The position numbers and the translations under genes were made by a program. Below the pieces are notes generated by a model. That model made no database searches. It worked only from the letters and a program-made list of their open reading frames with translations, and had not been told where the DNA came from. This document shows, in pieces, positions 1 to 8,600 of a stretch of DNA of 21,818 bases; the first letter of the stretch is position 1; each line of letters begins with the position of its first letter. Source of the stretch: a virus; the IMG/VR virus record IMGVR_UViG_3300025120_000650, positions 1 to 21,818 of that record; one strand, given 5' to 3'.

Positions 1-417
1 CTGGGCGCTTAGAACATTTTGTGCCTTAATCATTCCCGCATCTGTGTAGTCTTTTCCTGCTGCTAGACCTTTTTTTATATAATCGAGTGCTGCTTTGCCT
101 TTAGCTATGATCGATTTACTATCACCCTCTGCTCTATCGGCCATCTCAGTGCCGCGTTTTTCGATTTCATCGGCCATTCTGCCGTGTTCTCTTGCAGTTC
201 GACTAAAAGAGCTGTCTAAGGACACACCTTGCTTTTTGAGCATTACATCAACACGCGCTCCAGCGTCAGATGCTGATTCAATACCATCACGCAAGACTGA
301 ATTAATAGTCTCATGCAAGACTGCTTGATCTCTCAGCAGTTTTTGTGTAACGCCTAACTGCCGATTAATCTTTTCGTAGATTTTAGCCTGCGGGCCTTTT
401 GGGTCTTTTGGTGCCAT
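1..417 (-). CDS. N-terminal part of a probable tape-measure protein (cut by window edge)
   Basis: An open frame starts at ATG 417-415 and runs without a stop to base 1, giving 139 residues; the gene continues outside the window. The start reads MAPKDPKGPQAKIYEKI. The visible part is hydrophilic and strongly helical, rich in Lys, Glu, Ala and Asp, with no membrane segment and no catalytic motif. A GAGG Shine-Dalgarno lies at about 432-429. It is the next gene after the tail-tube and chaperone-like genes, which is where tailed phages place the tape-measure protein that sets tail length (the role of T4 gp29). Assignment as tape measure rests on position and helical composition, not on a recognised domain. 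Another baseplate or hub protein is the alternative. Confidence 0.5.
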   Translation of the reverse strand, partial: MAPKDPKGPQAKIYEKINRQLGVTQKLLRDQAVLHETINSVLRDGIESASDAGARVDVMLKKQGVSLDSSFSRTAREHGRMADEIEKRGTEMADRAEGDSKSIIAKGKAALDYIKKGLAAGKDYTDAGMIKAQNVLSAQ

Positions 418-463
418 TATAAGCCGGTCCTCACACTATAAATATACGTATGCAGAGTTTACC

Positions 464-688
464 TTAGAAATGCTTTGCACCCTTTGGCCGAGAATGACTT
501 CGTGTCATATCTTCAGGTGCGTCTGACATTGCTGATCGGCTATTCTCTAGCTCTTTTGCAAGCCTATCAATGAACCAATTGCGATATCTAATTGGCATAA
601 TTCTGCAATCAGAATAGTTTAAGCCAAGATAATACTGTAAGATGAATGCGTGTTCTAAGAACGTTTCTCTCGCACTAATCCCTAGGCC
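464..688 (-). CDS. Start-less downstream frame, likely made by ribosomal frameshifting from the gp26-like gene
   Basis: This frame is open from about 760 to the TAA at 466-464 and overlaps the 3' end of the 675-1538 gene. It has no ATG, GTG or TTG before an ATG at 598, which would give only a 45-codon product. After the T7 run at 695-689 it encodes 74 residues beginning GLGISARETFLEHAF and containing YSDCRIMPIRYRNWFIDRL, a helical, basic segment with real-protein composition. Entry would need a -2 or +1 shift at the T run, giving a fused product of roughly 357 residues; a -1 shift reaches a TAG almost at once. It lies just before the probable tape-measure gene, as does the frameshifted half of tail-assembly chaperones (lambda G/GT, Mu). 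The fusion is inference; the open frame without a start is directly seen. Confidence 0.6.
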   Translation of the reverse strand, partial: GLGISARETFLEHAFILQYYLGLNYSDCRIMPIRYRNWFIDRLAKELENSRSAMSDAPEDMTRSHSRPKGAKHF

Positions 689-1538
689 AAAAAAAGTTTG
701 CTCCCATAGGGAGCTCGACCTCCGATGACTCGCCGCAACTAGGGCAGGCCATCCAAGACTTCATTTCTATACCTGGTTCATTTGCATCCATGTATGCTCT
801 AAGCTTTCTAGAGTCTTGAGCAGGCATCCTGTCAACGAAGATGTTGATTTTATTTTTATCAGTTATTCCATTAATGGACTCAACTGAACGCGCTAAGCGT
901 GAAGTTACAAGGCTGTCTCCCTGCATTTCAGGTAAAACAGCTTTTTTCCTCTCAGCTATAATGCTCATCTCTTCTTCATCGCGACCTGTCAAGAATTTAA
1001 AGTGTACTTCTTTTTTTGTCACTGGAAGCATAAACGAGAACTTATTTTCTCCTGGGCTTACTGGTTCTATGTTAAGTCGCCTGATCGGCAATTCGCCTAA
1101 ATTAAAATTTTGTTGACTTTTTGCATCGCATGTAGGACAAGTCACATCTGCCCGATAGTCTGCACCATAACCTGTAATTCTAACAGCAATCATCAAAGCA
1201 TTTCTGTCACCTGTAAGCATATCGCTAACATTAATTCCCGGGTCTAGAATGCAAGACTGAAGGAGGGACGTAATTACTGTACCCTTTTTAATCAGCGCTC
1301 TTGAAGTTAGTATGTCTTCTTCCTTTGCTGTCATGGCCTTGATATCAAGCATTGTCTTATTTGATAAAGGAGAATTAGCATCGTAAACTTTACCCTCGGA
1401 TGGTAAAGGGACAGTCTCAACCGGTATTTCCCAACCAAAATCATCTTTCATAACATCGCTTCTAGGCATGCCAGATTGACCTCCAGCTTGACCTAAGGCT
1501 TGGGCCCCAAAGATTTCATTCTTTCTCTTATTAGACAC
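675..1538 (-). CDS. gp26: gp26-like baseplate/tail-assembly protein with two zinc knuckles
   Basis: The 287-aa protein starts at GTG 1538-1536, with GGAG five bases upstream. Residues 60-160 (TMLDIKAMTAKEEDILTSRA, then a DRNALMIAVRITGYG segment) resemble the T4 gp26 baseplate-hub family (Pfam T4_baseplate). Two CxxC pairs, Cys134/137 (CPTC) and Cys265/268 (CPSC), could form a zinc ribbon. The first roughly 35 residues are low-complexity and probably disordered. T4 gp26 is shorter, 208 aa from memory. The gene is preceded by a terminator and a strong promoter, so it opens a new transcription unit. Its 3' end carries a TTTTTTT run in the codons for Phe282-Phe283, from which ribosomes may shift into the overlapping frame. 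By position between tail tube and tape measure it could equally be called the short form of a tail-assembly chaperone. Family assignment is fairly firm; exact role is not. Confidence 0.7.
   Translation of the reverse strand: MSNKRKNEIFGAQALGQAGGQSGMPRSDVMKDDFGWEIPVETVPLPSEGKVYDANSPLSNKTMLDIKAMTAKEEDILTSRALIKKGTVITSLLQSCILDPGINVSDMLTGDRNALMIAVRITGYGADYRADVTCPTCDAKSQQNFNLGELPIRRLNIEPVSPGENKFSFMLPVTKKEVHFKFLTGRDEEEMSIIAERKKAVLPEMQGDSLVTSRLARSVESINGITDKNKINIFVDRMPAQDSRKLRAYMDANEPGIEMKSWMACPSCGESSEVELPMGANFFWPRD
686..698 (-). promoter_or_regulatory. Candidate programmed-frameshift slippery site
   Basis: The minus strand reads AAC TTT TTT TGG C in the zero frame, with seven consecutive T at 695-689, six codons before the gene's TAG stop at 677-675. 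Slippage of -2 or +1 joins the gp26-like frame to the start-less frame ending at 464. A -1 slip gives TTG GCC TAG and terminates. I did not identify a convincing downstream pseudoknot by eye. Confidence 0.5.
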
Positions 1539-1561
1539 ATTTTCTCCAGTTTCTATTAAAA

Positions 1562-1590
1562 ATTATAGCTGCAAATAAAATGTATGTAAA
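1562..1590 (-). promoter_or_regulatory. Strong sigma-70-type promoter for the gp26-like unit
   Basis: On the minus strand TTTACA (1590-1585) is followed by a 17-base spacer and a perfect TATAAT (1567-1562). It lies immediately downstream of the tail-tube terminator and 24 bases before the GTG start of the gp26-like gene. The match is 5/6 at -35 and 6/6 at -10 with ideal spacing. Confidence 0.75.
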
Positions 1591-1592
1591 AT

Positions 1593-1620
1593 AAAAAAGC
1601 CTCTCAAATGAGAGGCTTTA
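1593..1620 (-). terminator. Rho-independent terminator after the tail-tube gene
   Basis: A perfect inverted repeat AAAGCCTCTC / GAGAGGCTTT (1596-1605 with 1610-1619) has a four-base loop. On the minus strand it is followed by a run of six U. It sits about 20 bases after the tail-tube stop codon. Confidence 0.9.
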
Positions 1621-1639
1621 ATTAATGAGTCTAAGAAAT

Positions 1640-2131
1640 CTAGAATTGTAAGACGCAGTTGTCATATCTAAGTGTCATACCAACAGTCATTGGTGAAGAT
1701 TCATCTTCATACGTGAGTGACTGGTAATCAACAGATGTAATTTGTGCGCCTTTAACGTCCCACAACTCGACAACAGTACCAACTGGGTCAAGAAGCTTGA
1801 TTTGACAATCTCGCTTGTAGAAGTCAGCGTAACCAGTACGTGCTGATACTGTCTCTTGATGAGTCCGTATCCATTCCATGACTTGCTGAGCAGCCGATGG
1901 AGCGATGGGATCATAAAGTGTAACATCCATAGTGTTGAATGTCAACCTACCTGCAACGTATCTTTTTGCATTAATAAACGGAATTTCTTGTTCGGCAATT
2001 GACATCGAGGGTCGTGCTGCAGTTTTCATAAGAAATGCGTCAATACCTTCAATGGCAAATATCCACCTAAAAACTCTTTTTGGTTCGAATTTATTGGGTA
2101 GCATGTCCTGAACTGATAGTGTCTCTGCCAT
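1640..2131 (-). CDS. gp19: Tail tube protein, gp19-like
   Basis: The protein forms the stacked hexameric rings of the inner tail tube through which DNA is ejected. It is 163 aa, the same length as T4 gp19. Features typical of the family are an N-terminal segment PNKFEPKRVFRWIFAIEGID, then LTFNTMDVTLYDPIAPSAAQ, and a C-terminal YEDESSPMTVGMTLRYDNC strand. No signal or membrane segments are present. The start ATG has AGGAG about eight bases upstream. It directly follows the two sheath genes, as gene 19 follows gene 18 in T4, and is followed by a strong terminator. A possible separate promoter with a palindrome lies just upstream, which would fit high demand for this protein. Confidence 0.9.
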   Translation of the reverse strand: MAETLSVQDMLPNKFEPKRVFRWIFAIEGIDAFLMKTAARPSMSIAEQEIPFINAKRYVAGRLTFNTMDVTLYDPIAPSAAQQVMEWIRTHQETVSARTGYADFYKRDCQIKLLDPVGTVVELWDVKGAQITSVDYQSLTYEDESSPMTVGMTLRYDNCVLQF

Positions 2132-2158
2132 GTTGTAAATCTCCTAGATTCTTTCTTC

Positions 2159-2174
2159 TATACTAAGTATATCA
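2159..2174 (-). promoter_or_regulatory. Possible extended -10 promoter with overlapping palindrome, upstream of tail tube
   Basis: The minus strand shows TGA followed by TATACT (2174-2166), which fits an extended -10 element. I see no good -35 hexamer. The palindrome TATAC-TTA-GTATA (2171-2159) overlaps the -10 and could be an operator or chance AT-rich symmetry. Confidence 0.3.
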
Positions 2175-2197
2175 AAGTGTTATTGTATTCCTAAAGT

Positions 2198-5100
2198 TTA
2201 AGCACCTGCGCCTGCATTAGTTACTACGAAGTCAAGTGCAATAAACTCGATTGTCCGTGTCGGTTGAACGAAAATCTTGCCTCTAATCGTATTATTCTCA
2301 ACGTCAGCTTGCGTAGTTGTAGTTGTATCAATGATTACCTTAAACCTTGCAAGTCCATTCTTCTCTTGAATACCCTGTAAAATTGGGTTAACCAAAGCGT
2401 TGAATTTATCCAATGTTGTTTGCCTGTTAGGCTCAAACAATAGGGTGTTTGCAACAGCTCTAACGTTACGCCTGATTTCGATAAGCAGTCGTCTAACGTT
2501 AACTCTGTCAAGCGCTGAAGCTGCTGCAAGTAGAGTCTTCTGACCGAAGACAACAAGCCCTGTGCCTGGGAAGTCTGTAATCGGGTTGACATCGACATCG
2601 TAAAGATCGTCGAGGTTTGATCGTTTAAGCTCTACAGCAGCCCTCTGAGCATCATTTAATGCGCCTCTACTAAATCCAGCAGGAGCAAACCAGGGATGCC
2701 CAATGGCATCATTCAGAGCAAATGCACCTAGTACTGCAACCGAAGGCGGAACCTGAATATTTGTCCCTACGCCTGGATCACGTTGTATGACATCAGGGAA
2801 GTATGCTGCTGCAAAAGATGTATCTAGCGCTCTATTTGTGAAATCTGTAGTTGTATTCTTAACATGCACAACTTGCGCAGAAGATGTAACAACAGTATTG
2901 AGTGTATCTCTCTCCTCAATATCCATAATGTACAGAGCATCAAATCTACTTTCAACAGCGTCTATTGCGTAGTCCGTGATACCTGTTTCTCTTATTCCAG
3001 GGATCGCGAGGAGTTTTATTGAAACATCTGAGGTGTTACCCATTATGTCAATAGCTTTTCTAAACGAAGCAACTGTAGGACCTGAAGTTGCGCCCTGTGC
3101 TGTTGCATCATCCATTTCTCTAATAGCTGCAGCATTTGTTAGTTTCATCTTATCTTTGTTGAAGATGTTTGTACCATCAAATCCGCCTTGCAAGAAGAAC
3201 GTAAACTTAGCAAAGTTTCTATTAGCTGCTGATTTAAGATCATCGACCTTGAATGCACGTGTCTTGTTAGTTTCGTCTGCTACAATTGTTCCCTTACGTG
3301 TATAAGAAGCGCTTAACCAGTAAGATGGGTCAGCAAGTGTGTCTGAACCTGTTCTGACCTGTAATTTCTCAAGAGAGAATTTATTGTTATTAAATCTATC
3401 AGAGTCAAATATTACGCCGCCTGAATCCGCTGCGCCTGCGTTATCACCTACTGAGAAGTCTTGATCTGATCCTTCAAATCTTGGGAAGAATTTTGCGTAT
3501 GTGTTCATTGATGAGTTAAATAACGAAACTTTGTTTGGTTCGTTAAGGTCTTCTTTGTTGCTAAACTGAACACCCCAGTAAAGTGAGGACTTTGCACGCT
3601 TTGTTTGACCTGTGCCCATTGCAACAGTTTCTCTAAATGGTATAGGCGGCTCGACCGCTCTATTGATGTTTACCATCTTCCCTTGAATATCAGCAGAACC
3701 TGCAGGATTAACACCTGCATAATTTAATGTGCCTGTTACTGGTGCAAGTTGTGTTGAACCAGAAGTCACAAGGTGATATGGACCGCGGAAGCCCATGGGA
3801 AGGCCTTCATCAGGAATTTCAGATTTCTTAAGCGCTGTGGACTGTTTAATTCTTATGAGTCTTGAGTTGTTTGGATAATCACCTTCAACTACAAGTTTTT
3901 GTGCTCCTGAATTTGCATCAAAATTGAAGTATGCCTTTTGATCACCGACGATGCGTGCAACGAATCTTCCTGAAGTTGGGTCTAAATCGACACCTCTAAA
4001 TGCTTCTAAAACAACGGGCAGTTCATCTGTGTCACTGAATGCTCTTACGACTATATCAAATGAGCCGAACTTGTCTGTATCAGAATTAGTTTTCTTGATA
4101 TTTTCAATTGATATCTTAAATCTATCTGTTGAAACAGCGCCGTCTGAGAGAGCTTCGACTCTAAACACGTCATATGGTGAACCACCAAAGTCCTGAGAAA
4201 TAACATAAGGTGAAAATGCTGTTGTATATCTCGATTGAAAGGACTCATAATTAGGTCTAGTTGAAGAGCCGTTATTATGATTAAGACTTCCTGAACCGCG
4301 TGTCAGGAAAACAGCATCGTTATAAGTGCCGTCTCCTTGGTCAGTCGCACCTGGATTCACCACACCTACACCTGTTACGACAGCTAGCGCTGGGTGAATA
4401 TCATATCTACCGTAAAGGCAATGTCCTGCTTCTTCTATCTTTGTTGAGTCTGTATTAAGGACATTTCCAAAATAATTAGAATTTCTCATATCCATCGATG
4501 CTGTGACAACACGCGGATATAACGATGAACCCTTGTGCCCGTTCAGGAGCATGACAAACTCTTGACTACCTACCTTGATTGATCCTGTCTGCGCACCGCG
4601 CATGCCAAGGTTACCTGTGTAACTATGACCAGCGCCACCGTTCGACTGAACACCCTCTTTGGTTGCACCCCATCGTGCACTTGCAGTTAATGTAGTCGCA
4701 GGGGCTGTACTGTCATAAGTGAAGTTTCCAGACAACGCTAATGTAACACCACTTGGAGCAAGAAGTACACCGCGTATGATTGGTGCTGCGTGATTATTTT
4801 CATAACCCCCGGTGAAGTCACCGTTTGTAGCTACAGTATTACCACCGATAGAAACACTGGCTAGATCTGATGTTATAGTCCTGTTCCCGGCTGAACCACC
4901 TGTGTTTTGAGTAAGAGTTATTGTATAAGGGTCTGAGCCACCAACAGAACCTACTGAGATTTTGCCAGAAAGTGAACTTAATCCAATTGCAGTTGCTAAT
5001 TTGTCTGCTCCGTGTTTGGTGCCGTCCCTACCAAACTCCGTGCCGCTTTCTGTTGTAGCTGTAACGGTAAATGTCACTGAAGTGCCGTCTGTTGACACAA

Positions 5101-5650
5101 TAGTGATTGTATCATCGGCGTCCGGTGCGTTATTAAATGTAAGTGTGACAGTAGCTGCTGTTGCTGATGGTGTGTTTACTTGAATCCCAGCGTCTGAAAA
5201 TATTGTGCTGCCATTTGACTCTGACATGAAGGCACCTAAGAAGTATGTTCTTCCTGGGACACCGCCACTATTAGCATACGGGTTTTCGTTAACAACACCA
5301 TTGGGTTGAACCTGTTTTGCGCCTACAACAAAGCCAGCATTTGTTACTTTTCCTGTAGTAGAATTTTTCTTTTTACCATCTCCCACACCTAGAACACGTA
5401 CGTAGGTGCAGGAAGCTGCGTTTTTAAGCCACTCGTTTACTGCAAGCGGTCCAAATTTTTCGCCGTCTGACGCGCCAAATAGACCTGTAAAGTCTGAATA
5501 GCTTCCCACTGTAATCGGAACAAATGCAGGTCCATCATCAGCTGTACCGATAACGCCGGCTGGTGTCCCAACAGGAGCTACTCTCCTTGGGCCAGAAAGG
5601 TCAATTTCTCTAGTGCTTACGCCTGGGCTTCGAAATGTAAGTTCGGGCAT
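2198..5650 (-). CDS. gp18: Tail sheath protein, second paralogue (gp18-like, 1150 aa)
   Basis: This is the contractile sheath subunit that surrounds the tail tube. The N-terminus (FRSPGVSTREIDLSG, then TPAGVIGTADDGPAFVPITV) and the last roughly 150 residues (FGQKTLLAAASALDRVNVRR, FVQPTRTIEFIALDFVVTNA) carry the conserved T4 gp18 polymerisation core. The middle is much enlarged: T4 gp18 is about 659 aa. Residues about 160-282 form a Thr/Gly/Ser-rich beta-type insertion absent from its neighbour paralogue. Start ATG 5650 has GGAGATAA upstream. It follows the first sheath gene by 38 bases and precedes the tail tube. The two sheath proteins align from end to end but are clearly diverged, so this is an old duplication rather than an assembly artefact. 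Sheath identity is firm; why there are two is unknown. Confidence 0.92.
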   Translation of the reverse strand: MPELTFRSPGVSTREIDLSGPRRVAPVGTPAGVIGTADDGPAFVPITVGSYSDFTGLFGASDGEKFGPLAVNEWLKNAASCTYVRVLGVGDGKKKNSTTGKVTNAGFVVGAKQVQPNGVVNENPYANSGGVPGRTYFLGAFMSESNGSTIFSDAGIQVNTPSATAATVTLTFNNAPDADDTITIVSTDGTSVTFTVTATTESGTEFGRDGTKHGADKLATAIGLSSLSGKISVGSVGGSDPYTITLTQNTGGSAGNRTITSDLASVSIGGNTVATNGDFTGGYENNHAAPIIRGVLLAPSGVTLALSGNFTYDSTAPATTLTASARWGATKEGVQSNGGAGHSYTGNLGMRGAQTGSIKVGSQEFVMLLNGHKGSSLYPRVVTASMDMRNSNYFGNVLNTDSTKIEEAGHCLYGRYDIHPALAVVTGVGVVNPGATDQGDGTYNDAVFLTRGSGSLNHNNGSSTRPNYESFQSRYTTAFSPYVISQDFGGSPYDVFRVEALSDGAVSTDRFKISIENIKKTNSDTDKFGSFDIVVRAFSDTDELPVVLEAFRGVDLDPTSGRFVARIVGDQKAYFNFDANSGAQKLVVEGDYPNNSRLIRIKQSTALKKSEIPDEGLPMGFRGPYHLVTSGSTQLAPVTGTLNYAGVNPAGSADIQGKMVNINRAVEPPIPFRETVAMGTGQTKRAKSSLYWGVQFSNKEDLNEPNKVSLFNSSMNTYAKFFPRFEGSDQDFSVGDNAGAADSGGVIFDSDRFNNNKFSLEKLQVRTGSDTLADPSYWLSASYTRKGTIVADETNKTRAFKVDDLKSAANRNFAKFTFFLQGGFDGTNIFNKDKMKLTNAAAIREMDDATAQGATSGPTVASFRKAIDIMGNTSDVSIKLLAIPGIRETGITDYAIDAVESRFDALYIMDIEERDTLNTVVTSSAQVVHVKNTTTDFTNRALDTSFAAAYFPDVIQRDPGVGTNIQVPPSVAVLGAFALNDAIGHPWFAPAGFSRGALNDAQRAAVELKRSNLDDLYDVDVNPITDFPGTGLVVFGQKTLLAAASALDRVNVRRLLIEIRRNVRAVANTLLFEPNRQTTLDKFNALVNPILQGIQEKNGLARFKVIIDTTTTTQADVENNTIRGKIFVQPTRTIEFIALDFVVTNAGAGA
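4805..5173 (-). other. Inserted beta-rich domain within the second sheath protein
   Basis: Residues about 160-282 include TLTFNNAPDADDTITIVSTD, an ATAIGLSSLSGKISVG segment and TITLTQNTGGSAGNRTITSD. The neighbouring sheath paralogue has only some 20 residues at this point, between matching flanks (GSTIFSDAGIQVN against YPIFSSNDSFAVN). The composition suggests an exposed beta-sandwich on the outer sheath surface. I recall similar repeats in other phage virion proteins, but the family name is not certain. Confidence 0.5.
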
Positions 5651-5688
5651 TTAAGTTATCTCCAAAATCATCTTTAAGTAATTATCAT

Positions 5689-8600
5689 CTATACGAATTC
5701 TACACCAGCATTTGTGATGATGAAGTCAATTGAGATGAATTCAACAGCACGAGTCGGAACTACGACTATCTTACCGTTTAGTGTGTTAGACTCAATATCT
5801 TCTTGAGTATTGTTAGACTCGTCCATAACAATTCTAAATTCATCAATCCCTTGCTGTGCCTGTATAAGCGCAAGCTGAGGAGTAGCGAGTGCAATAAATT
5901 TATTTCTTGTTGATGGTGTGTTTTGTTCAAAAAGAATGCCATTTGCGATTCCTGAAATTACACGCTTAACTTCAAGTAACATTCTACGAACATTGACACG
6001 ATCAAGTGCTGATCGAGCTTGTTGCAGTGTCTTCTGTCCGAAGATTACAAAACCTGCATTAGGGAACGAAGCTATCGGATTAATTCTTGCTTCGTACAGT
6101 GAGTCTCTATCGCCGGCTGTCAATCTTGCCTTAGCATTCACGACGGTTGAAAGAGCGCCTCTATTAAATCCTGCTGGCGCAAACCAAGGATATGAAACAT
6201 TATCATTAAATCCTAACGCAGCAAGTGCAGCAACTGATGCCGGTAAAGCAACTGGGTTGCCTGTATTGGGATCAGTCATGCTGACATCTGGGAAATATGT
6301 TGCAGAATAGTTGCTATCCAGCGCCCTTGATTCAAATTTAGAAATTGTTTCACCAACATTAACTTTCTTGTCATCACCGTCATATATTCTTGCTTTGTCA
6401 TCATCATATGATGCCATATCTACTAAATAGATCGCCTTACTGTAATCCTTTACTAAGTCGATTGCAAAATCAGATACATAACTGTCTCTAATGCCGGGAA
6501 TACTCAAGATATTGATTCTTGTAGTCATTGGATCAAGCATGATCTCAGAAGCGGCACGATATGATGCAACAATGTTATTGTCTTTGCCACTTCCAACTAG
6601 CATGTCACTGCTCAACCCTATGTCAAGTGCAGTATTAGCTGCAGGTCTAACAGCTGATGCCTTACCGCCTGTATCACTAGATGATGCCTTATCATTTAAA
6701 CGTGCCATATCTGTGTCAAGGATGTTGACACCGTCGAAGCCGCCATAAAAGATATTGGTAAATTTGGCAAAGTCAGAAAACTTATTAAACTCAGTAGACG
6801 ATGTCAACGAAGCCAATGTGCCAAGTGTAATTCTAAACGTACTACCAGTATTTACAGTATAGTATCTCTTGTCAACTTTACCGTTTCTTATGTAAGCTGC
6901 TTCTTTCATGTGATCAGGTGCTGTGCCCGTCATCTGAGCAACAACAAGTGACGCAAGGTCAGAAGCTTCTGGATCTGATGCACAAAAGTTTAAGAATGCG
7001 ACCTTTGTTAGTGAGAATTTATTGTTACTAAACGCGTCTGCACCTGATCCTGTGACCATTGTTCCAGCTTTTTCCAGACCAAGAAACTTCGTATACGTCT
7101 TAAGCAGATTGTTTGTCTCACCACCTGCGTTGACGTTTAGAATTGAATTATCTAGTGTGCCGGTGCGAGGTACACGTGTCGTCTTGATTCCCCAGTAGTA
7201 ACGGCTGTCGACGATCTCGTTTGTTCCAGGTTGACCGTAAGATCCAGAAAGATCTGTAGAGACGTTGCCTCTAGTTACCTTGAATGTCATCGGTACCGGT
7301 GGGACAATAGAACCTGTGAGGCTAATTACCGGCATATCGCGGTAGTCATCATCATCCGCAGATCCAGATGGAATTGCAAGGCGCCTTGCAATACTAACAC
7401 CCAATGTTTCGCCTGAAGCAGGATCCTTTAGAGCAGTCCCAGAATCTGTAAGAGTATCAGATGTCTTTAAGACGGGTAAACCCCTGAATCCGAATGGGAG
7501 TGCGTCAGCCGGTACAAGACCATCTTCAACAGCAGCGTTCATAACAATTCTTACGCGTGTTGACATGTTTGGGTGTTTACCAGTTGTCACAAATCTACGC
7601 TCTGAGGAAGACTCTGCATCAAAGTTGAACACGACCTTTAAGTCACCTACTTTCTTTCCAACATAGTCAGCGCTATTTGGATTTAGTGTGCATTGTGAGT
7701 ATTGCTCAAGGATCTGTGCGCCTGTATCTGTATCACCAAACCCGCGGACAAGAACAGTAAATGTGCTGTATGGATCTGTTGGATCTGTTGATTTTCTAAC
7801 ATTTGAAATTGAAATCTTAAACTTTGTGTTAACAGCAGCGCCGTCAGAAATTGTCTCAAAGTGAAAGAGGTCGTATTCTGTGTCACCGTAAGGCTGCGAG
7901 ATAAATGGCGTCGTTTTAGCGCTACTGTAACGTGCATCGAATCGGCCGAACAAGTCTCTAAAGTTTGTGGTAGATAATCCTGCATCTGTTGCAGAGCTAG
8001 AGGATCCTGAAATTATTGCTATTGTACCTGTTGCGTAGTTCATTGTTGTAGCAACTTCGTCTTCGACAGCAAAATCACCATAGAGTAGGTGATTCTCTCT
8101 CTGAAACTGCTCAGGATCAGTATTTAGAATGTTTCCGATGTACATCTCATCAGAAGGATCTAAAGATGCTGTGTATATCTTAATACCAACTTTTCCTTCA
8201 TCATTAAATTTGTATTCATTAGCAGAGTTTGCGCTTGTCGATAATACGAGCTTAAAACGCTTGTACATCGCTACACCTGTAGTTGTTCCAACAGATCCCG
8301 TTGTTGTCCGGCCGTACCCAGTAGGAGCAGCAGGATAGTATTGATCATGAGGTAACATCTGGAAGCGTGAGCCTGTCGCTGTAAAGAGCATTGCTCTAAC
8401 AAGATTTACATGCTCCCCTTCCAGCAAATGAGGGTCTTCAGTTTTAGTGTTTGCTCGAGGATTATTAACCGCAAAACTATCGTTGGAAGAAAATATCGGA
8501 TATCCTGCATCTACTGAAGTAGACACAAAGTGTCTTGCAACAATAAACTGTACAGCACCGTTGTGTGCTGCATTCGTGTCATCGCTTGATTCGCCTTTGA

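Noticed and set aside
438-445. A perfect T4-type late promoter box, TATAAATA, on the plus strand
   Set aside because: It points away from all supported genes; downstream on the plus strand there is no credible gene, so it is most likely chance in AT-rich intergenic DNA.
686-698. A conventional -1 frameshift at the T7 run
   Set aside because: The -1 frame meets a TAG three codons later, giving no useful extension; only -2 or +1 enters the long open frame.
5918-6310. Plus-strand open frame opposite the sheath gene
   Set aside because: It lies wholly within a long, well-supported sheath gene with conserved motifs; composition and lack of a ribosome-binding site mark it as a shadow frame.
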